A stretch of 64,000 nucleotides of DNA from Flocculibacter collagenilyticus (GCF_016469335.1 NZ_CP059888.1:2356001-2420000); one strand, 5' to 3'. Numbered from the stretch's first letter, positions 51,359 to 61,708 are shown. The notes: generated by a model not told the origin, from the letters alone. A program made the numbers and translations.

Positions 51359-51386
51359 CCTTGAAAACATTTTCCCTGTCCATATT
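51359..51386 (+). promoter_or_regulatory. Sigma-32 heat-shock promoter upstream of hsp20
   Basis: CTTGAAA (from 51359) is followed after about 12 bases by a TCCATATTA box, close to the sigma-32 consensus CTTGAAA-N(11-16)-CCCCATNT. It points at the small heat-shock gene, which fits its known regulation in other bacteria. Confidence 0.7.
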
Positions 51387-51389
51387 AAT

Positions 51390-51548
51390 TAATCAGGCCG
51401 CCGAACAAGGGGCCTGAATCGGAGGAAAGTAGATAAGTTGTTAAAGCTAACATCTTTCTAACGACTCCATTAATAATTAATTTAGTAGTTCATCGCTTTA
51501 AAAAAGGTTGAAACTACATACATATTGCTTAATAAAGAGGATATGAAA
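51390..51548 (+). promoter_or_regulatory. Structured leader of hsp20, possible RNA thermometer
   Basis: The roughly 155-base leader contains hairpins CAGGCC/GGCCTG near 51393-51416 and GTAGTT/AACTAC near 51486-51517. A TTGCT (about 51526-51530) lies just upstream of the AGAGGA ribosome site. In ROSE-type thermometers a U(U/C)GCU element pairs imperfectly with the ribosome site and melts on warming. The similarity is by motif and position only. Confidence 0.4.
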
Positions 51549-52055
51549 ATGCGTAATATCGATCTATCTCCACTTCACCGCTCATTTATTGGTTTTGATC
51601 ACCTAGCGTCATTGCTTGAAGGTGCCCAAAGAGCAGAGAAGTCACCTAGCTACCCTCCATACAATATTGAGTTGATAGAAGAAAACAACTACCGCGTAAC
51701 ACTTGCCGTAGCTGGATTTTCTATGAATGAGCTAGAAATTGAAACTCATGAAAATAATTTAATTATTCGAGGCAACAAAGAGTCTTCGAGTAATAAAAGT
51801 AAAACAAACTTTCTACATCAAGGTATTGCAGAACGCAATTTCGAGCGTAAATTCCAATTAGGTGACTATGTTCGCGTAGAAGGCGCTAATTTGGAAAATG
51901 GTTTATTGCATGTTGAACTAATTCGCGAGATCCCTGAGCAATTAAAGCCGCGAAAAATTCAAATTTCAACTAATAACCACCAAAAGCCATTGCTAGAAGG
52001 CAAACTTGATAACAATGAAAAATTAGAAAATAAAGCGGAAGAAAAAGTAGCTTAA
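51549..52055 (+). CDS. Small heat-shock protein (Hsp20/IbpA family)
   Basis: The protein of about 168 residues is an ATP-independent holdase. It has MRNIDLSPLHRSFIGFDHLA, an IbpA-type opening, and an alpha-crystallin domain (YNIELIEENNYRVTLAVAGF ... GNLE region, about 40-130). The I-x-I-type C-terminal anchor reads RKIQIS. The tail (about 140-168) is longer and more charged than in IbpA. ATG 51549 lies eight bases from the ribosome site; an ATG two codons before is too close. Confidence 0.93.
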   Translation: MRNIDLSPLHRSFIGFDHLASLLEGAQRAEKSPSYPPYNIELIEENNYRVTLAVAGFSMNELEIETHENNLIIRGNKESSSNKSKTNFLHQGIAERNFERKFQLGDYVRVEGANLENGLLHVELIREIPEQLKPRKIQISTNNHQKPLLEGKLDNNEKLENKAEEKVA

Positions 52056-52103
52056 ACAACTTTCGTTTGATTCTTAATTTATTAGTTTAGTTCTCCCAAA
52101 AAC

Positions 52104-52132
52104 ATAGCCCCTCCAATCAAGGGGCTATTTTT
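52104..52132 (+). terminator. Intrinsic terminator after hsp20
   Basis: ATAGCCCCT pairs with AGGGGCTAT around a short loop, followed by TTTTT. It lies about 50 bases after the hsp20 stop. Confidence 0.85.
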
Positions 52133-52222
52133 ATGCCTGTATTCCGCTTTGTTTAGTCACTTGTGCCTTCCCAATTTCCAAATCAGACAATGTAATCTTA
52201 CTACTTACCAACTTTCTTTTAC

Positions 52223-53422
52223 TCAAAAACTTAAGAAAAAACGAATGACAAACGCATTAGTAAGGTCCACAAAAAATGCTGCTACCAACGGTAAAATGAG
52301 AAAAGCAGTGGGGGCTGGGCCATTAGCTTTAGTTACCGCAGTCATATTTGCTACAGCCGTAGGTGTCGCACCTAATGCGAACCCACCAAATCCCGCACTA
52401 ATCACTGCCGCTTGGTAACCTTTTCCCATTAAAGGAAAAACTGCTAATAAAATAAACGCAATCACTCCAATTGTTTGCATCGTTAAAATGATTAGTAAAG
52501 GCCCTGCAAGGTTTGCAATGGTCCACAATTGCATGCTCATTAGCGACATTGTTAAGAAAATACTTAGGGAATAGTCTGACACTATTGCTAATGATGGCGT
52601 TCTTGCTGGCCAATAGCGCTCGGGAATTAATTTAGCTACTGTATTAGAAAGAATGATCCCGGTTAGTAAACAGGCAACAAACAGTGGTAGCTTAATCCCC
52701 AACGCAGCAATAAAATTATTTAGCATATAACCAATAATAATACAGATATGTAATACCAATATTACTACCATAAAATCCAAATGGTTAATGCTGTCGGTTT
52801 TCGTTCTGTCAAACTCAATACCAACTGTAGATACTTCATCCTCTTGACCTGAAAGTTGATATTTATTGATAAGAAACTTAGCGATTGGCCCACCAATCAA
52901 GCTTGCCACTACTAAGCCCAACGTTGCAGATGCAACGCCAATTTCTAACGCGTTTAACACGCCTAAATTAACTACATCGGGTGCCCACGCTATAACCGTA
53001 CCATGCCCACCGATTAGTGATGCCGAGCCAGCTAAAACCCCGATAGGTGAAGACAAACCCAGCACTAAGGCACTAATCACACCGATTACATTTTGAAATA
53101 CAATGAATAATAAGGTTAGACCTAGAAGTATCAATAATGGCTTGCCGCCCTCAGCTAAATCAGTCACTCTGGCGTTTAACCCTATAGCAGTGAAGAAATA
53201 TACTAAAAGCTGATCTCTGGTAGACAGGTCAAATGAAATTTCACCGCCTGTCGCACTGAAATACGCATACACTAAAAACGAAGCCAGCAAGCCGCCTGTT
53301 ACAGGCTCTGGAATATTAAAATCTCTTAAAAATTTGATTCGCTTGGTAATCGTTACGCCAACGAAAAATACCAATATCCCAAGTGTATATGTCATAAATG
53401 AATCGAGAGAAATATTAGCCAT
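52223..53422 (-). CDS. gltS: Sodium/glutamate symporter GltS
   Basis: The 399-residue inner-membrane protein has about ten helices. Recognised by LGILVFFVGVTITKRI at the start, the IPEPVTGGLLASF loop, the re-entrant SASLIGGHGTVIAWAP segment (matching GltS GGHGT-type signatures) and GFGGFALGATPTAVANM in the second half. It couples Na+ to glutamate uptake. It is a single gene, divergent from the AraC-type gene. Confidence 0.93.
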   Translation of the reverse strand: MANISLDSFMTYTLGILVFFVGVTITKRIKFLRDFNIPEPVTGGLLASFLVYAYFSATGGEISFDLSTRDQLLVYFFTAIGLNARVTDLAEGGKPLLILLGLTLLFIVFQNVIGVISALVLGLSSPIGVLAGSASLIGGHGTVIAWAPDVVNLGVLNALEIGVASATLGLVVASLIGGPIAKFLINKYQLSGQEDEVSTVGIEFDRTKTDSINHLDFMVVILVLHICIIIGYMLNNFIAALGIKLPLFVACLLTGIILSNTVAKLIPERYWPARTPSLAIVSDYSLSIFLTMSLMSMQLWTIANLAGPLLIILTMQTIGVIAFILLAVFPLMGKGYQAAVISAGFGGFALGATPTAVANMTAVTKANGPAPTAFLILPLVAAFFVDLTNAFVIRFFLSF

Positions 53423-53899
53423 CAGTGGCTCCTTATATTTGAACAGCGCTGGATAACTCTAAGAGTACGATGACTAACGAGTATTCTTTTCCTTAATGAA
53501 CTCTACCGTAAGAGTTGTACGCATTTTTAAGTATAAATGGTTGATTATAAAAAGCTTCAAACTTCCCGTAATAATTCGCCTTATAGTCAATAAATTAAAA
53601 AGGTATTGGCAAAGCCAGTAAGCATTGAGCAATTAACTTGACCGCTATAACCCTTATTAATACATTAGTGGCTAACATTAAAGTCATTTTTACAGGCTTA
53701 GATTTAAATCGCCTCCATGTCTAACTGACTTTTATTACAATTTATTTTCTATATTATTGAGCTAAAAACGCGTACATCGCAGTGCTCTGTCCTTAAATAT
53801 CAAGAATGGGAACGCTAACCTAGCCTAAATTTAATAGGTTACCTACTTGCTGCTAATGACGTTTAAAAATTGAAATAACAAATACACAAGGTATAACTG
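53423..53899. other. Intergenic region between gltS and an AraC-type gene
   Basis: The stretch of nearly 480 bases is AT-rich and contains no credible reading frame. It separates divergent genes and must carry both promoters; nothing else was identified. Confidence 0.5.
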
Positions 53900-54937
53900 A
53901 TGACTATTTCAGGTCACTTACTTTTCTTTTTTAGTGCGCTTGGTGCATTTAATGGTTTGCTTTTAGCTGCGTACTTGTTTTTCTTAAAACCCAAAAGTAT
54001 TCAACAGCGCTTATTATCAGCCTTAATCTTCATGATTAGCATGCGTATTTCTAAATCCATCTGGTTTTATTTCGACCCCAATATAGGCAAACAGTTTTTG
54101 CAACTAGGTTTGTCAGCCTGTTTTCTAATTGGCCCTTTTCTTTACTTTTATACAGCCAGCAATGTTGGCAAATTATATACCTTAAAATTTAAATGGACTT
54201 GGCATTTAGGGTTGTTGTTAGCAGTGACCATTAGCGCTGGCATCTTATTTCCATATCAATCTAATACTGAGTTGTGGGGATTATTTTACCGAGTTATAAA
54301 TCTAAGTTGGGGAGCTTATATATTACTTGCTGGAGTCATGTTATTGCCTAGAATTTTCGCATCGGTACGTAACCAAACACCTTTATCTAAAGAAGAGTGG
54401 CTCAGTACTAACGTATTTGTTGGCACAGCGTTAATTTGGTTCTCTTATTTCACTTCTTCATATACCTCTTACATTGTTGGCGCGCTGTCGTTCTCCTTTA
54501 TTTTGTATGTATCGGTGCTGTTATGGTTCTATTCCAAAAAATACCGGACTAAAGTAGCTAAACCCTACGCAAACAAAAAAATAGATAAATCATTGCAAAC
54601 TGAGCTGATTAAACGCTTAACAACGTTGATGTCCGAAGAAAAGCTTTATAAAAATTCAAATTTAACTCTGCCATTATTAGCAAAAAAGATGCATATATCT
54701 GTTCCTCAGTTATCACAACTCATTAATGATAATTTGCAAAAGTCATTTAATGATTATGTAAATGAATGGCGAATTGAGGAGGCAAAACAGCTGCTAAAAG
54801 CATCTCCCGCGATGACGATAGAAGTAATTGCTGAAGCATCAGGTTATAACTCTCAATCTACCTTTTATTCTGCATTCAATAAATTTGAGCAAACTACGCC
54901 TGCAAGATTTCGTTCAGAGCAACAGTTATCTGCTTAA
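53900..54937 (+). CDS. AraC-family regulator with an N-terminal membrane domain
   Basis: The 345-residue protein begins with about seven hydrophobic segments (residues 5-215). It then has an AraC helix-turn-helix domain (about 240-340) with LTLPLLAKKMHISVPQLSQL and VIAEASGYNSQSTFYSAFNK, the two HTH motifs. This is a membrane-bound AraC type. It lies about 100 bases upstream of the DJ-1 fusion gene in the same direction and may control it; the signal is unknown. Confidence 0.9.
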   Translation: MTISGHLLFFFSALGAFNGLLLAAYLFFLKPKSIQQRLLSALIFMISMRISKSIWFYFDPNIGKQFLQLGLSACFLIGPFLYFYTASNVGKLYTLKFKWTWHLGLLLAVTISAGILFPYQSNTELWGLFYRVINLSWGAYILLAGVMLLPRIFASVRNQTPLSKEEWLSTNVFVGTALIWFSYFTSSYTSYIVGALSFSFILYVSVLLWFYSKKYRTKVAKPYANKKIDKSLQTELIKRLTTLMSEEKLYKNSNLTLPLLAKKMHISVPQLSQLINDNLQKSFNDYVNEWRIEEAKQLLKASPAMTIEVIAEASGYNSQSTFYSAFNKFEQTTPARFRSEQQLSA

Positions 54938-55042
54938 TCAAGACTACTAAATTATAATTCCGTAGTTCGAAATTATGATAATTTAATGTTTTATAAGCTT
55001 TTTTTCCTTAGGTTAGCATTACACTAAGCTTAAGGAAAAATT

Positions 55043-56170
55043 ATGAAAAATTATTTACTATCCCTACTACTCACACTCACTTTGAGCATATTCAGTTTAC
55101 CTTTGTCAGCTCAAAGCCACGACATCCAACAAATTGAACAAACATTATCAAATTATATTGAAGGCACTTCATTTAACGATCAGTCAAAAATCAAAAACGC
55201 TTTTTCAAAACAAGCTAAATTATTACTGGAAGATAAAAACAAAAAAATAAAATCCGTAGATGTTAATGAGTATGCATCTTGGTTTAAAACAAAAAATAAA
55301 GGCAAATTTAACGGTCGAATTGGTGAGATTTTATCTATTGACGTTGAAGGAGGCATAGCCACAGCCAAAGTGGAAATTTTGTTGCCTAGCAAGTCGACTC
55401 GCTATGTAGATTTATTTTTATTGAAAAAGCTAGCTACAGGCTGGAAAGTGATCAGTAAAACCGCAGCCAGTGAGCAAACATATCATAACGGCGAGCGTAT
55501 TCTATTTATTGTGTCTAATGCACATTTTCATGGTAACTCTAATCTGCCTACAGGGGTCAGCTTTTCGGAAATAGTGAAAGCATACGATACCTTTAAAGCG
55601 GCTGGTTATACTATCGACTTTGTTAGCCCACAAGGCGGAGCAATTCCTCTTGCCTACATCAATACTTCCGAAGCCATTCACAAGCAATATTTGTATAACA
55701 GCAACTTTATGTATGCGATTGGACATACAAAGAAGCCTTCAGACATTGATCCATCACGCTACAGAGCGGTGCATTATGTGGGTGGTGGAAACGCCATGTA
55801 TGGTGTCGCTAACAACAAAACAATTCAAAACATTACAATGACTATTTACGAGCAACAAAATGGAGTTGTATCTTCGGTTTGTCACGGAACTGCTGGTATA
55901 GTCAATCTGAAAACCCAAGATGGTGAATATTTAGTCTCAGGCAAGCGCATATCAGGTTATCCAGACGCTTTTGAAAACCCAAACAAAGCTTACTTCAAAG
56001 AGTTTCCATTCTTAATTCAAGAAACAATAGAACAAAGGGGCGGCGAGTTTATTCATTCAGACCGAAATACACCACACGTTGAAGTCGACGGTCGAATAGT
56101 TACCGGCCAAAATCATTTATCATCCACCTTAGTCGCAGAAAGAATGATCGAAATACTTAAGCAAAGTTAA
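55043..56170 (+). CDS. Exported lumazine-binding/NTF2-like + DJ-1/PfpI fusion protein
   Basis: The 375-residue protein has a signal peptide (about 1-24). An NTF2-like domain of the putative lumazine-binding type follows (about 26-146, ending KLATGWKVISKTAASE). A DJ-1/PfpI glutamine-amidotransferase-like domain (about 150-373) has its nucleophile in VSSVCHGTAGI, and ILFIVSNAHF and FVSPQGG match Hsp31-type members. The domain order NTF2 then DJ-1 with export is unusual. The activity (chaperone, deglycase or amidase-like) cannot be told. Confidence 0.85.
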   Translation: MKNYLLSLLLTLTLSIFSLPLSAQSHDIQQIEQTLSNYIEGTSFNDQSKIKNAFSKQAKLLLEDKNKKIKSVDVNEYASWFKTKNKGKFNGRIGEILSIDVEGGIATAKVEILLPSKSTRYVDLFLLKKLATGWKVISKTAASEQTYHNGERILFIVSNAHFHGNSNLPTGVSFSEIVKAYDTFKAAGYTIDFVSPQGGAIPLAYINTSEAIHKQYLYNSNFMYAIGHTKKPSDIDPSRYRAVHYVGGGNAMYGVANNKTIQNITMTIYEQQNGVVSSVCHGTAGIVNLKTQDGEYLVSGKRISGYPDAFENPNKAYFKEFPFLIQETIEQRGGEFIHSDRNTPHVEVDGRIVTGQNHLSSTLVAERMIEILKQS

Positions 56171-56183
56171 ACACTTGAGATAG

Positions 56184-56211
56184 AAGCTCGGCTTCACATT
56201 GCCGAGCTTTA
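56184..56211 (+). terminator. Intrinsic terminator after the DJ-1 fusion gene
   Basis: AAGCTCGGC pairs with GCCGAGCTT around an eight-base loop and is followed by a short T/A-rich run. It lies 14 bases after the stop. Confidence 0.75.
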
Positions 56212-56248
56212 TATACAGCAACCCTTGGATTAGTAGTGTATATAACTC

Positions 56249-56286
56249 TACTAATCAATCTACTGATCAATCTACTGATCAATCTA
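56249..56286. repeat. Short tandem repeat, 12-base unit
   Basis: About three copies of TACTGATCAATC occur head to tail (first copy TACTAATCAATC, last incomplete) in the gap between the DJ-1 fusion gene and the hydrolase gene. No function is evident. Confidence 0.7.
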
Positions 56287-56331
56287 TCAAGCAAAACACA
56301 ATTCAGAGAAGCATGCTTAGGTAAGATAGAT

Positions 56332-57126
56332 CTATAGGCTTTCTAAAATATAGGGATTAACCATGTCCGCATGGCTTATGGGGGCCATGTGTCCTGCATT
56401 GACTTCGGTAAACCAGGTATTTTTTAAGTGTTGTGTTAACGTGCTTACAACTTGTTTTGCTGAATTGCGACTTAACTTTCCTTGTAACAAATGGCAAGGC
56501 ATTGTTAAGGTTCTCGCATAATCAGCAAGAGTGTATTGTGTTCCTGTCAACGCTTGAAAATCGCATTTAATCTTGCCAACTTGCGCTTCAAAAATTAATT
56601 GAATTTTTACTGGCAATGAATCGAAGTAACCTGAAAAATTCCAATAATCGACAAAATAGCGCGCTGCCTCTTTAGGTGTAGCATTAGCCATATTGGCTAC
56701 CAAGGCCAATACCTCACCATACTCTAAAGAAGACTCATCCAATAAATTAAACGCGACTGGCTCGAATAAAATAAGCTGCTCAACTTGTAAGTGCAGTTCA
56801 TGCGCTAATGCTAGTCCTACTGCACCGCCATAGGAGTGTCCTATCACACTGAATGTCGTTACGTGCTCATTTTCTATAAACGAACGTATACGCTGTACTT
56901 CTTCTTGCATTGAAAACGATTGAGCATCCACGACATCAGGCGCATTACCATAACCGTATAAATCAACACATATGCACTTATAATTATCTTTTAATTGATT
57001 TAATAGCGCGCCCCATTGACCAGACGAACTAAGGGAGCTATGTAGAAAAACAATGGCTTTGGAATGATTATCACCGAGTACTTTTAATCCACCTTTAGAC
57101 ACAATATCCTCTTTAAAAGTAGTCAT
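56332..57126 (-). CDS. Alpha/beta-fold hydrolase
   Basis: The 264-residue protein has the fold's hallmarks: KAIVFLHSSLSSSGQWGALL (oxyanion-hole strand), nucleophile elbow SVIGHSYGGAVGLAL (Ser in G-H-S-Y-G), and a late His in VNAGHMAPISHAD. There is no signal peptide. The substrate is unknown. It lies about 70 bases after adk in the same direction. Confidence 0.88.
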   Translation of the reverse strand: MTTFKEDIVSKGGLKVLGDNHSKAIVFLHSSLSSSGQWGALLNQLKDNYKCICVDLYGYGNAPDVVDAQSFSMQEEVQRIRSFIENEHVTTFSVIGHSYGGAVGLALAHELHLQVEQLILFEPVAFNLLDESSLEYGEVLALVANMANATPKEAARYFVDYWNFSGYFDSLPVKIQLIFEAQVGKIKCDFQALTGTQYTLADYARTLTMPCHLLQGKLSRNSAKQVVSTLTQHLKNTWFTEVNAGHMAPISHADMVNPYILESL

Positions 57127-57194
57127 ATTCAGATAAAAAAATACCAGTTATAAAAACTGGTATTTAATTTTAAAATTGAACAACCAATGAGTGG

Positions 57195-57923
<729 letters not shown>

Positions 57924-57944
57924 CTATGTAAATTTTCTGCAATA

Positions 57945-57968
57945 AAAAAGGGGGCTAGCCCCCTTTTT
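57945..57968. terminator. Bidirectional terminator between htpG and adk
   Basis: AAAAAGGGGG pairs perfectly with CCCCCTTTTT around a four-base CTAG loop, with a T or A tract on each side. It lies directly after the htpG stop and upstream of adk. Confidence 0.85.
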
Positions 57969-57995
57969 ATACTTGGTTGATTAATTTATAGCTAA

Positions 57996-59918
57996 CTATT
58001 TAGTTAATTGCAGCATTAAACCATTTAAACGTGCCACAAAAGACGCTGGGTCTTTTAAGCTACCACGCTCTGCTAATAACGCTTGGTCTAATAATACTTC
58101 TGACCATTGCTTAAATTGTTCTTCATCTTGCTCATCTGCAACACGCTTAACAATGGCATGCTCAGGGTTAATTTCAAAAATAGGCTTTGGCTCCGGTGCG
58201 CTTTGACCTACTTGCTCCATTAACTTCATCATTTGCGAACTCATGTCGTGGTCATCTGTTACCACACATGCTGGTGAGCTTGTTAGTCGATCTGTAACAC
58301 GAACATCTTTCACTTTTTCGCCAAGCGCTTCTTTAACGCGAGTGACAAAGCCTTCAAATTCTTTAGCTACTTCTTCTTTCGCTTTTTTCTCTTCTTCGTC
58401 TTCTAAGTCACCAAGGTCTAGACCACCACGCGTAACAGACTGGAATGACTTACCATCAAACTCAGTTAGGTGGCTCATCATCCACTCATCAACACGATCA
58501 GACATTAATAACACTTCAATGCCTTTTTTACGGAAAACTTCTAAATGCGGGCTGTTCTTAGCTGCTTCAAAACTGTCTGCAACAACATAGAAGATTTTAT
58601 CTTGCCCCTCTTTCATACGAGAAACATAGTCTTCTAAAGAAACATTTTGAGTCGCATTATCTTCATGAGTACTCGCAAAACGCATTAATTTAGCGATTTG
58701 CTCTTTGTTGCTCATGTCTTCAGCTGGGCCTTCTTTAATAACTTGACCAAACTCGTTCCAGAATGTTTGATATTTTTCAGCATCGTTTTTACCCATACGC
58801 TCTAGTGTTTTTAATACACGCGTTGTACAGCCTTTACGAATAGCTTGTGTAACTTTGTTATCTTGTAGAATTTCACGAGAAACGTTCAATGGCAGATCGT
58901 TTGAATCTAACACACCTTTAACGAAACGCAGGTAGCTAGGCATAAACTGCTCTGCGTCATCCATGATGAATACGCGTTGAACGTAAAGCTTCAAACCGTG
59001 TTGTTTATCACGGTTCCATAAGTCAAACGGTGCACGTGCAGGTATGTATAACAAGCTAGTGTATTCTGTTTTACCTTCAACTTTGTTGTGGCTCCATACC
59101 AGAGGCTCTTCCCAGTCGTGACCTACATGCTTGTAGAACTCTTTATATTCATCTTCAGAAATGTCTGACTTTTCACGTGTCCAAAGCGCTGTTGCTTTAT
59201 TTACTGCTTCCCAATGTGCAGGTTTTGCTTCAATTTTTTCGCCGTCAGGGCCTTCACTTTCAGGCACTTCTTCAACAAACATTTCTACTGGAATGCTGGT
59301 GTGATCAGAGTACTTGGTTACAATACCGCGTAAGCGCCAATCATCTAAAAACTCTTTTTCTTCTTCACGGATATGTAAAATGATATCCGTACCGCGACCA
59401 GTTTTTTCAATATCCGCAACTGAGAAATCGCCTTCCCCCATTGATTCCCATTCAACACCGCGACTAGCGTCTTCACCCGCTTTACGCGTTCTTACTGTTA
59501 CTTTATCTGCCACAATAAACGCTGAGTAAAAACCAACACCAAATTGACCGATAAGTTGCGAGTCTTTTGCCTGATCGCCCGATAAATTTTTGAAAAACTC
59601 TGATGTACCCGACTTAGCAATTGTACCTAAATGCTCAATCACTTCGTCGCGTGTCATACCAATACCATTATCTGAAATAGTAACGGTGCCCGCGTCTTTA
59701 TTTACGCTAACTCTTACGTGTAGATCTGATTCATTTTCATAAAGATCGCCATTTGATAATGCTTCAAAACGAAGTTTATCAGCCGCGTCTGACGCATTAG
59801 ATACAAGCTCTCTTAAAAAGATTTCTTTGTTTGAGTACAAAGAGTGGATCATTAATTGTAATAACTGTTTTACTTCCGTTTGAAAGCCATGTGTTTCTTT
59901 ATGTGCCGCTTCAGACAT
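57996..59918 (-). CDS. htpG: Chaperone HtpG (Hsp90)
   Basis: The 640-residue protein is the bacterial Hsp90. The ATPase domain shows [38 protein letters not shown] and [16 protein letters not shown] (the Bergerat fold). The middle domain ([20 protein letters not shown]) and C-terminal dimerisation domain follow in normal order. A sigma-32 promoter lies about 80-105 bases upstream. Confidence 0.97.
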   Translation of the reverse strand: MSEAAHKETHGFQTEVKQLLQLMIHSLYSNKEIFLRELVSNASDAADKLRFEALSNGDLYENESDLHVRVSVNKDAGTVTISDNGIGMTRDEVIEHLGTIAKSGTSEFFKNLSGDQAKDSQLIGQFGVGFYSAFIVADKVTVRTRKAGEDASRGVEWESMGEGDFSVADIEKTGRGTDIILHIREEEKEFLDDWRLRGIVTKYSDHTSIPVEMFVEEVPESEGPDGEKIEAKPAHWEAVNKATALWTREKSDISEDEYKEFYKHVGHDWEEPLVWSHNKVEGKTEYTSLLYIPARAPFDLWNRDKQHGLKLYVQRVFIMDDAEQFMPSYLRFVKGVLDSNDLPLNVSREILQDNKVTQAIRKGCTTRVLKTLERMGKNDAEKYQTFWNEFGQVIKEGPAEDMSNKEQIAKLMRFASTHEDNATQNVSLEDYVSRMKEGQDKIFYVVADSFEAAKNSPHLEVFRKKGIEVLLMSDRVDEWMMSHLTEFDGKSFQSVTRGGLDLGDLEDEEEKKAKEEVAKEFEGFVTRVKEALGEKVKDVRVTDRLTSSPACVVTDDHDMSSQMMKLMEQVGQSAPEPKPIFEINPEHAIVKRVADEQDEEQFKQWSEVLLDQALLAERGSLKDPASFVARLNGLMLQLTK

Positions 59919-59998
59919 AAATCGTCTCCTGTAACAACCTTGATGTAACTTAAACTTGTTTCGAATAACTCAAAACAATAAATATGCTGAAAAGTAAA

Positions 59999-60024
59999 AT
60001 GGGGGGCAGTAGCATTTTTTCAAG
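59999..60024 (-). promoter_or_regulatory. Sigma-32 heat-shock promoter of htpG
   Basis: On the minus strand CTTGAAA is followed after 13-14 bases by CCCCCAT, a near-perfect sigma-32 promoter. htpG is a known sigma-32 target in gammaproteobacteria. Confidence 0.8.
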
Positions 60025-60286
60025 TAAAAAATTACGTTTCAGGCAAATCAAATTATAAAAATATGATGAATAAGTATTTAAGTTACAATTTTGTTCAGGA
60101 TTAAATGTATCTCTATTTTGCTATGTAATATATTAATGTACTTTGAAGAACAGAGTAGACAAACACAATGTTCAACGTTTTGTTTATTTACTTAATCAGA
60201 GTTTGGGGTAATAGTTTGGAGCAATGAGCAGCATTGCTTATTCCGAATTCTGGTTGCTCACATTAACAATTTTTATAAGAGAAACT
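60025..60286. other. Intergenic region between htpG and cysZ
   Basis: AT-rich divergent region upstream of the htpG promoter. It presumably carries the cysZ promoter; nothing further could be supported. Confidence 0.5.
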
Positions 60287-61045
60287 ATGCAACAAAGTGG
60301 CGCGTCTTATTTAATTTCGGGGTTATCCTTAATTACCACAAAAGGCTTAAAGCGTTTTGTACTTATCCCGCTATCTGTCAATTTAATACTTTTTGCAGCT
60401 GCATTTTATTTTTTATTTTTGCAGTTAGAACAAATATTTGTATGGCTTGATAGCTATATTCCTGATTGGTTAAGTTGGATTCATTTTTTACTTTGGCCCT
60501 TAGCTATCATTGTCATTCTGATGGCGTTTTCATATATTTTTAGTGCGGTTGCAAACTGGATAGCAGCACCGTTTAATGGGCTACTTGCCGAAAAGGTTGA
60601 GCAACATTTAACAGGCCATATGATTAGTGATGCAGGGTTTACTGAAATACTCAAAGATGTACCAAGAACATTAAGTCGTGAATGGCAAAAACTGGCTTAT
60701 TATATTCCACGTGCTATCGGCTTTTTTATTCTACAGTTTTTTATACCCGTGGTAGGACAGCTTATTTGGTTTTTATTTATTGCGTGGAACATGGCAATAC
60801 AATATTGCGATTATTCGTTTGATAATCACAAAGTGCCTTTCCACCATATGAAATCACAACTTGCGCAACGAAAAGGGCTTAGCTATGGCTTTGGTATAAC
60901 CACTACCCTCTTTTCAATGATCCCGTTTGTGAACTTAATTGTGATGCCAGTAGCAATATGTGGGGCAACAAACATGTGGGTAAAGGAATTTAGAGAAGAT
61001 AATATTGGGTCAACGCCACTTAATACGTCGTTAAGCCCAAAATAA
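60287..61045 (+). CDS. cysZ: Sulfate transporter CysZ
   Basis: CysZ brings sulfate into the cell for cysteine synthesis. ATG 60287 gives 252 residues, close to E. coli CysZ (253); the frame extends 21 codons upstream without similarity. Four hydrophobic regions surround the conserved WIAAPFNGLLAEKVEQHL, GFFILQFFIPVVGQLIWFLF and YSFDNHKVPF segments. It is transcribed alone here, away from zipA and cysK. Confidence 0.9.
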   Translation: MQQSGASYLISGLSLITTKGLKRFVLIPLSVNLILFAAAFYFLFLQLEQIFVWLDSYIPDWLSWIHFLLWPLAIIVILMAFSYIFSAVANWIAAPFNGLLAEKVEQHLTGHMISDAGFTEILKDVPRTLSREWQKLAYYIPRAIGFFILQFFIPVVGQLIWFLFIAWNMAIQYCDYSFDNHKVPFHHMKSQLAQRKGLSYGFGITTTLFSMIPFVNLIVMPVAICGATNMWVKEFREDNIGSTPLNTSLSPK

Positions 61046-61065
61046 ACCGTTAACTGCGTTAGCAT

Positions 61066-61092
61066 AAGGATGTTGGTTAAACCAACATCCTT
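61066..61092. terminator. Hairpin between cysZ and ycgN
   Basis: AAGGATGTTGGTT pairs perfectly with AACCAACATCCTT; the tight loop will open a few base pairs. It lies about 20 bases after the cysZ stop, overlaps the ycgN stop codon and separates the convergent genes. There is only a weak T run. Confidence 0.65.
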
Positions 61093-61582
61093 AATCAATG
61101 TCAGACAAAGGCCACAACACAATATAATCTTCAAAGTCATCTAACGACACTTCGTTATCTTTAATGACTTTATTTCTTACCGACATGCCCGCTTTGTGCA
61201 TTGCAGATTTTTTCCCGCCATTTAACAATGGGTGCCAAGAAGCTAAGCCTCTTCCTTCATGTAATCGTCTATATGCGCAACTATGAGGCATGTAAAACAC
61301 ATCTTTTAGATTATCTTTTGTTAGCTTTACGCAATCAGGCACTAGCTTTGTGCGTTTGGAATAACAGGTGCAGTCGCAAGATTTCGTGTTTAAGTACTGA
61401 CAAACAATATTGGTAAAATGCATATCTTCATTTTCTGAAATATGCGTTGTTGTTTGCAACTCTGCATCATCGTCTTCAATAAATTTATGTAGGCAACATT
61501 TAGCACACCCATCACATAGTGACTCCCACTCTTGATCGGTCATTTCTTCTAGGCTTTTTACTTCCCAAAAAGGTTTTGTCAT
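61091..61582 (-). CDS. YcgN-family cysteine-cluster protein (UPF0260)
   Basis: The 163-residue protein has the expected run of conserved cysteines (LCDGCAKCCLHKF; VCQYL; CDCTCYSKR; DCVKL; PHSCAYR), probably binding an Fe-S cluster or zinc as in the UPF0260/YcgN and YkgJ-like proteins. WHPLLNG near the end is also characteristic. Function unknown. ycgL, another member of this gene neighbourhood in gammaproteobacteria, lies nearby. Confidence 0.92.
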   Translation of the reverse strand: MTKPFWEVKSLEEMTDQEWESLCDGCAKCCLHKFIEDDDAELQTTTHISENEDMHFTNIVCQYLNTKSCDCTCYSKRTKLVPDCVKLTKDNLKDVFYMPHSCAYRRLHEGRGLASWHPLLNGGKKSAMHKAGMSVRNKVIKDNEVSLDDFEDYIVLWPLSDID

Positions 61583-61708
61583 TTTTACTACCTACTTAAA
61601 ACGTTACTTTATTGAGTATATATATGCGATGCTAAACTGACGAGTTTAGGTACCTAATCTGCGTTAATCTACCCGAGCATCAAATCTTTAAAATGTAAAT
61701 CTATGAAG

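Noticed and set aside
60224-60286. Extended CysZ N-terminus
   Set aside because: The 21 added residues have no counterpart in CysZ, and ATG 60287 restores the usual length.
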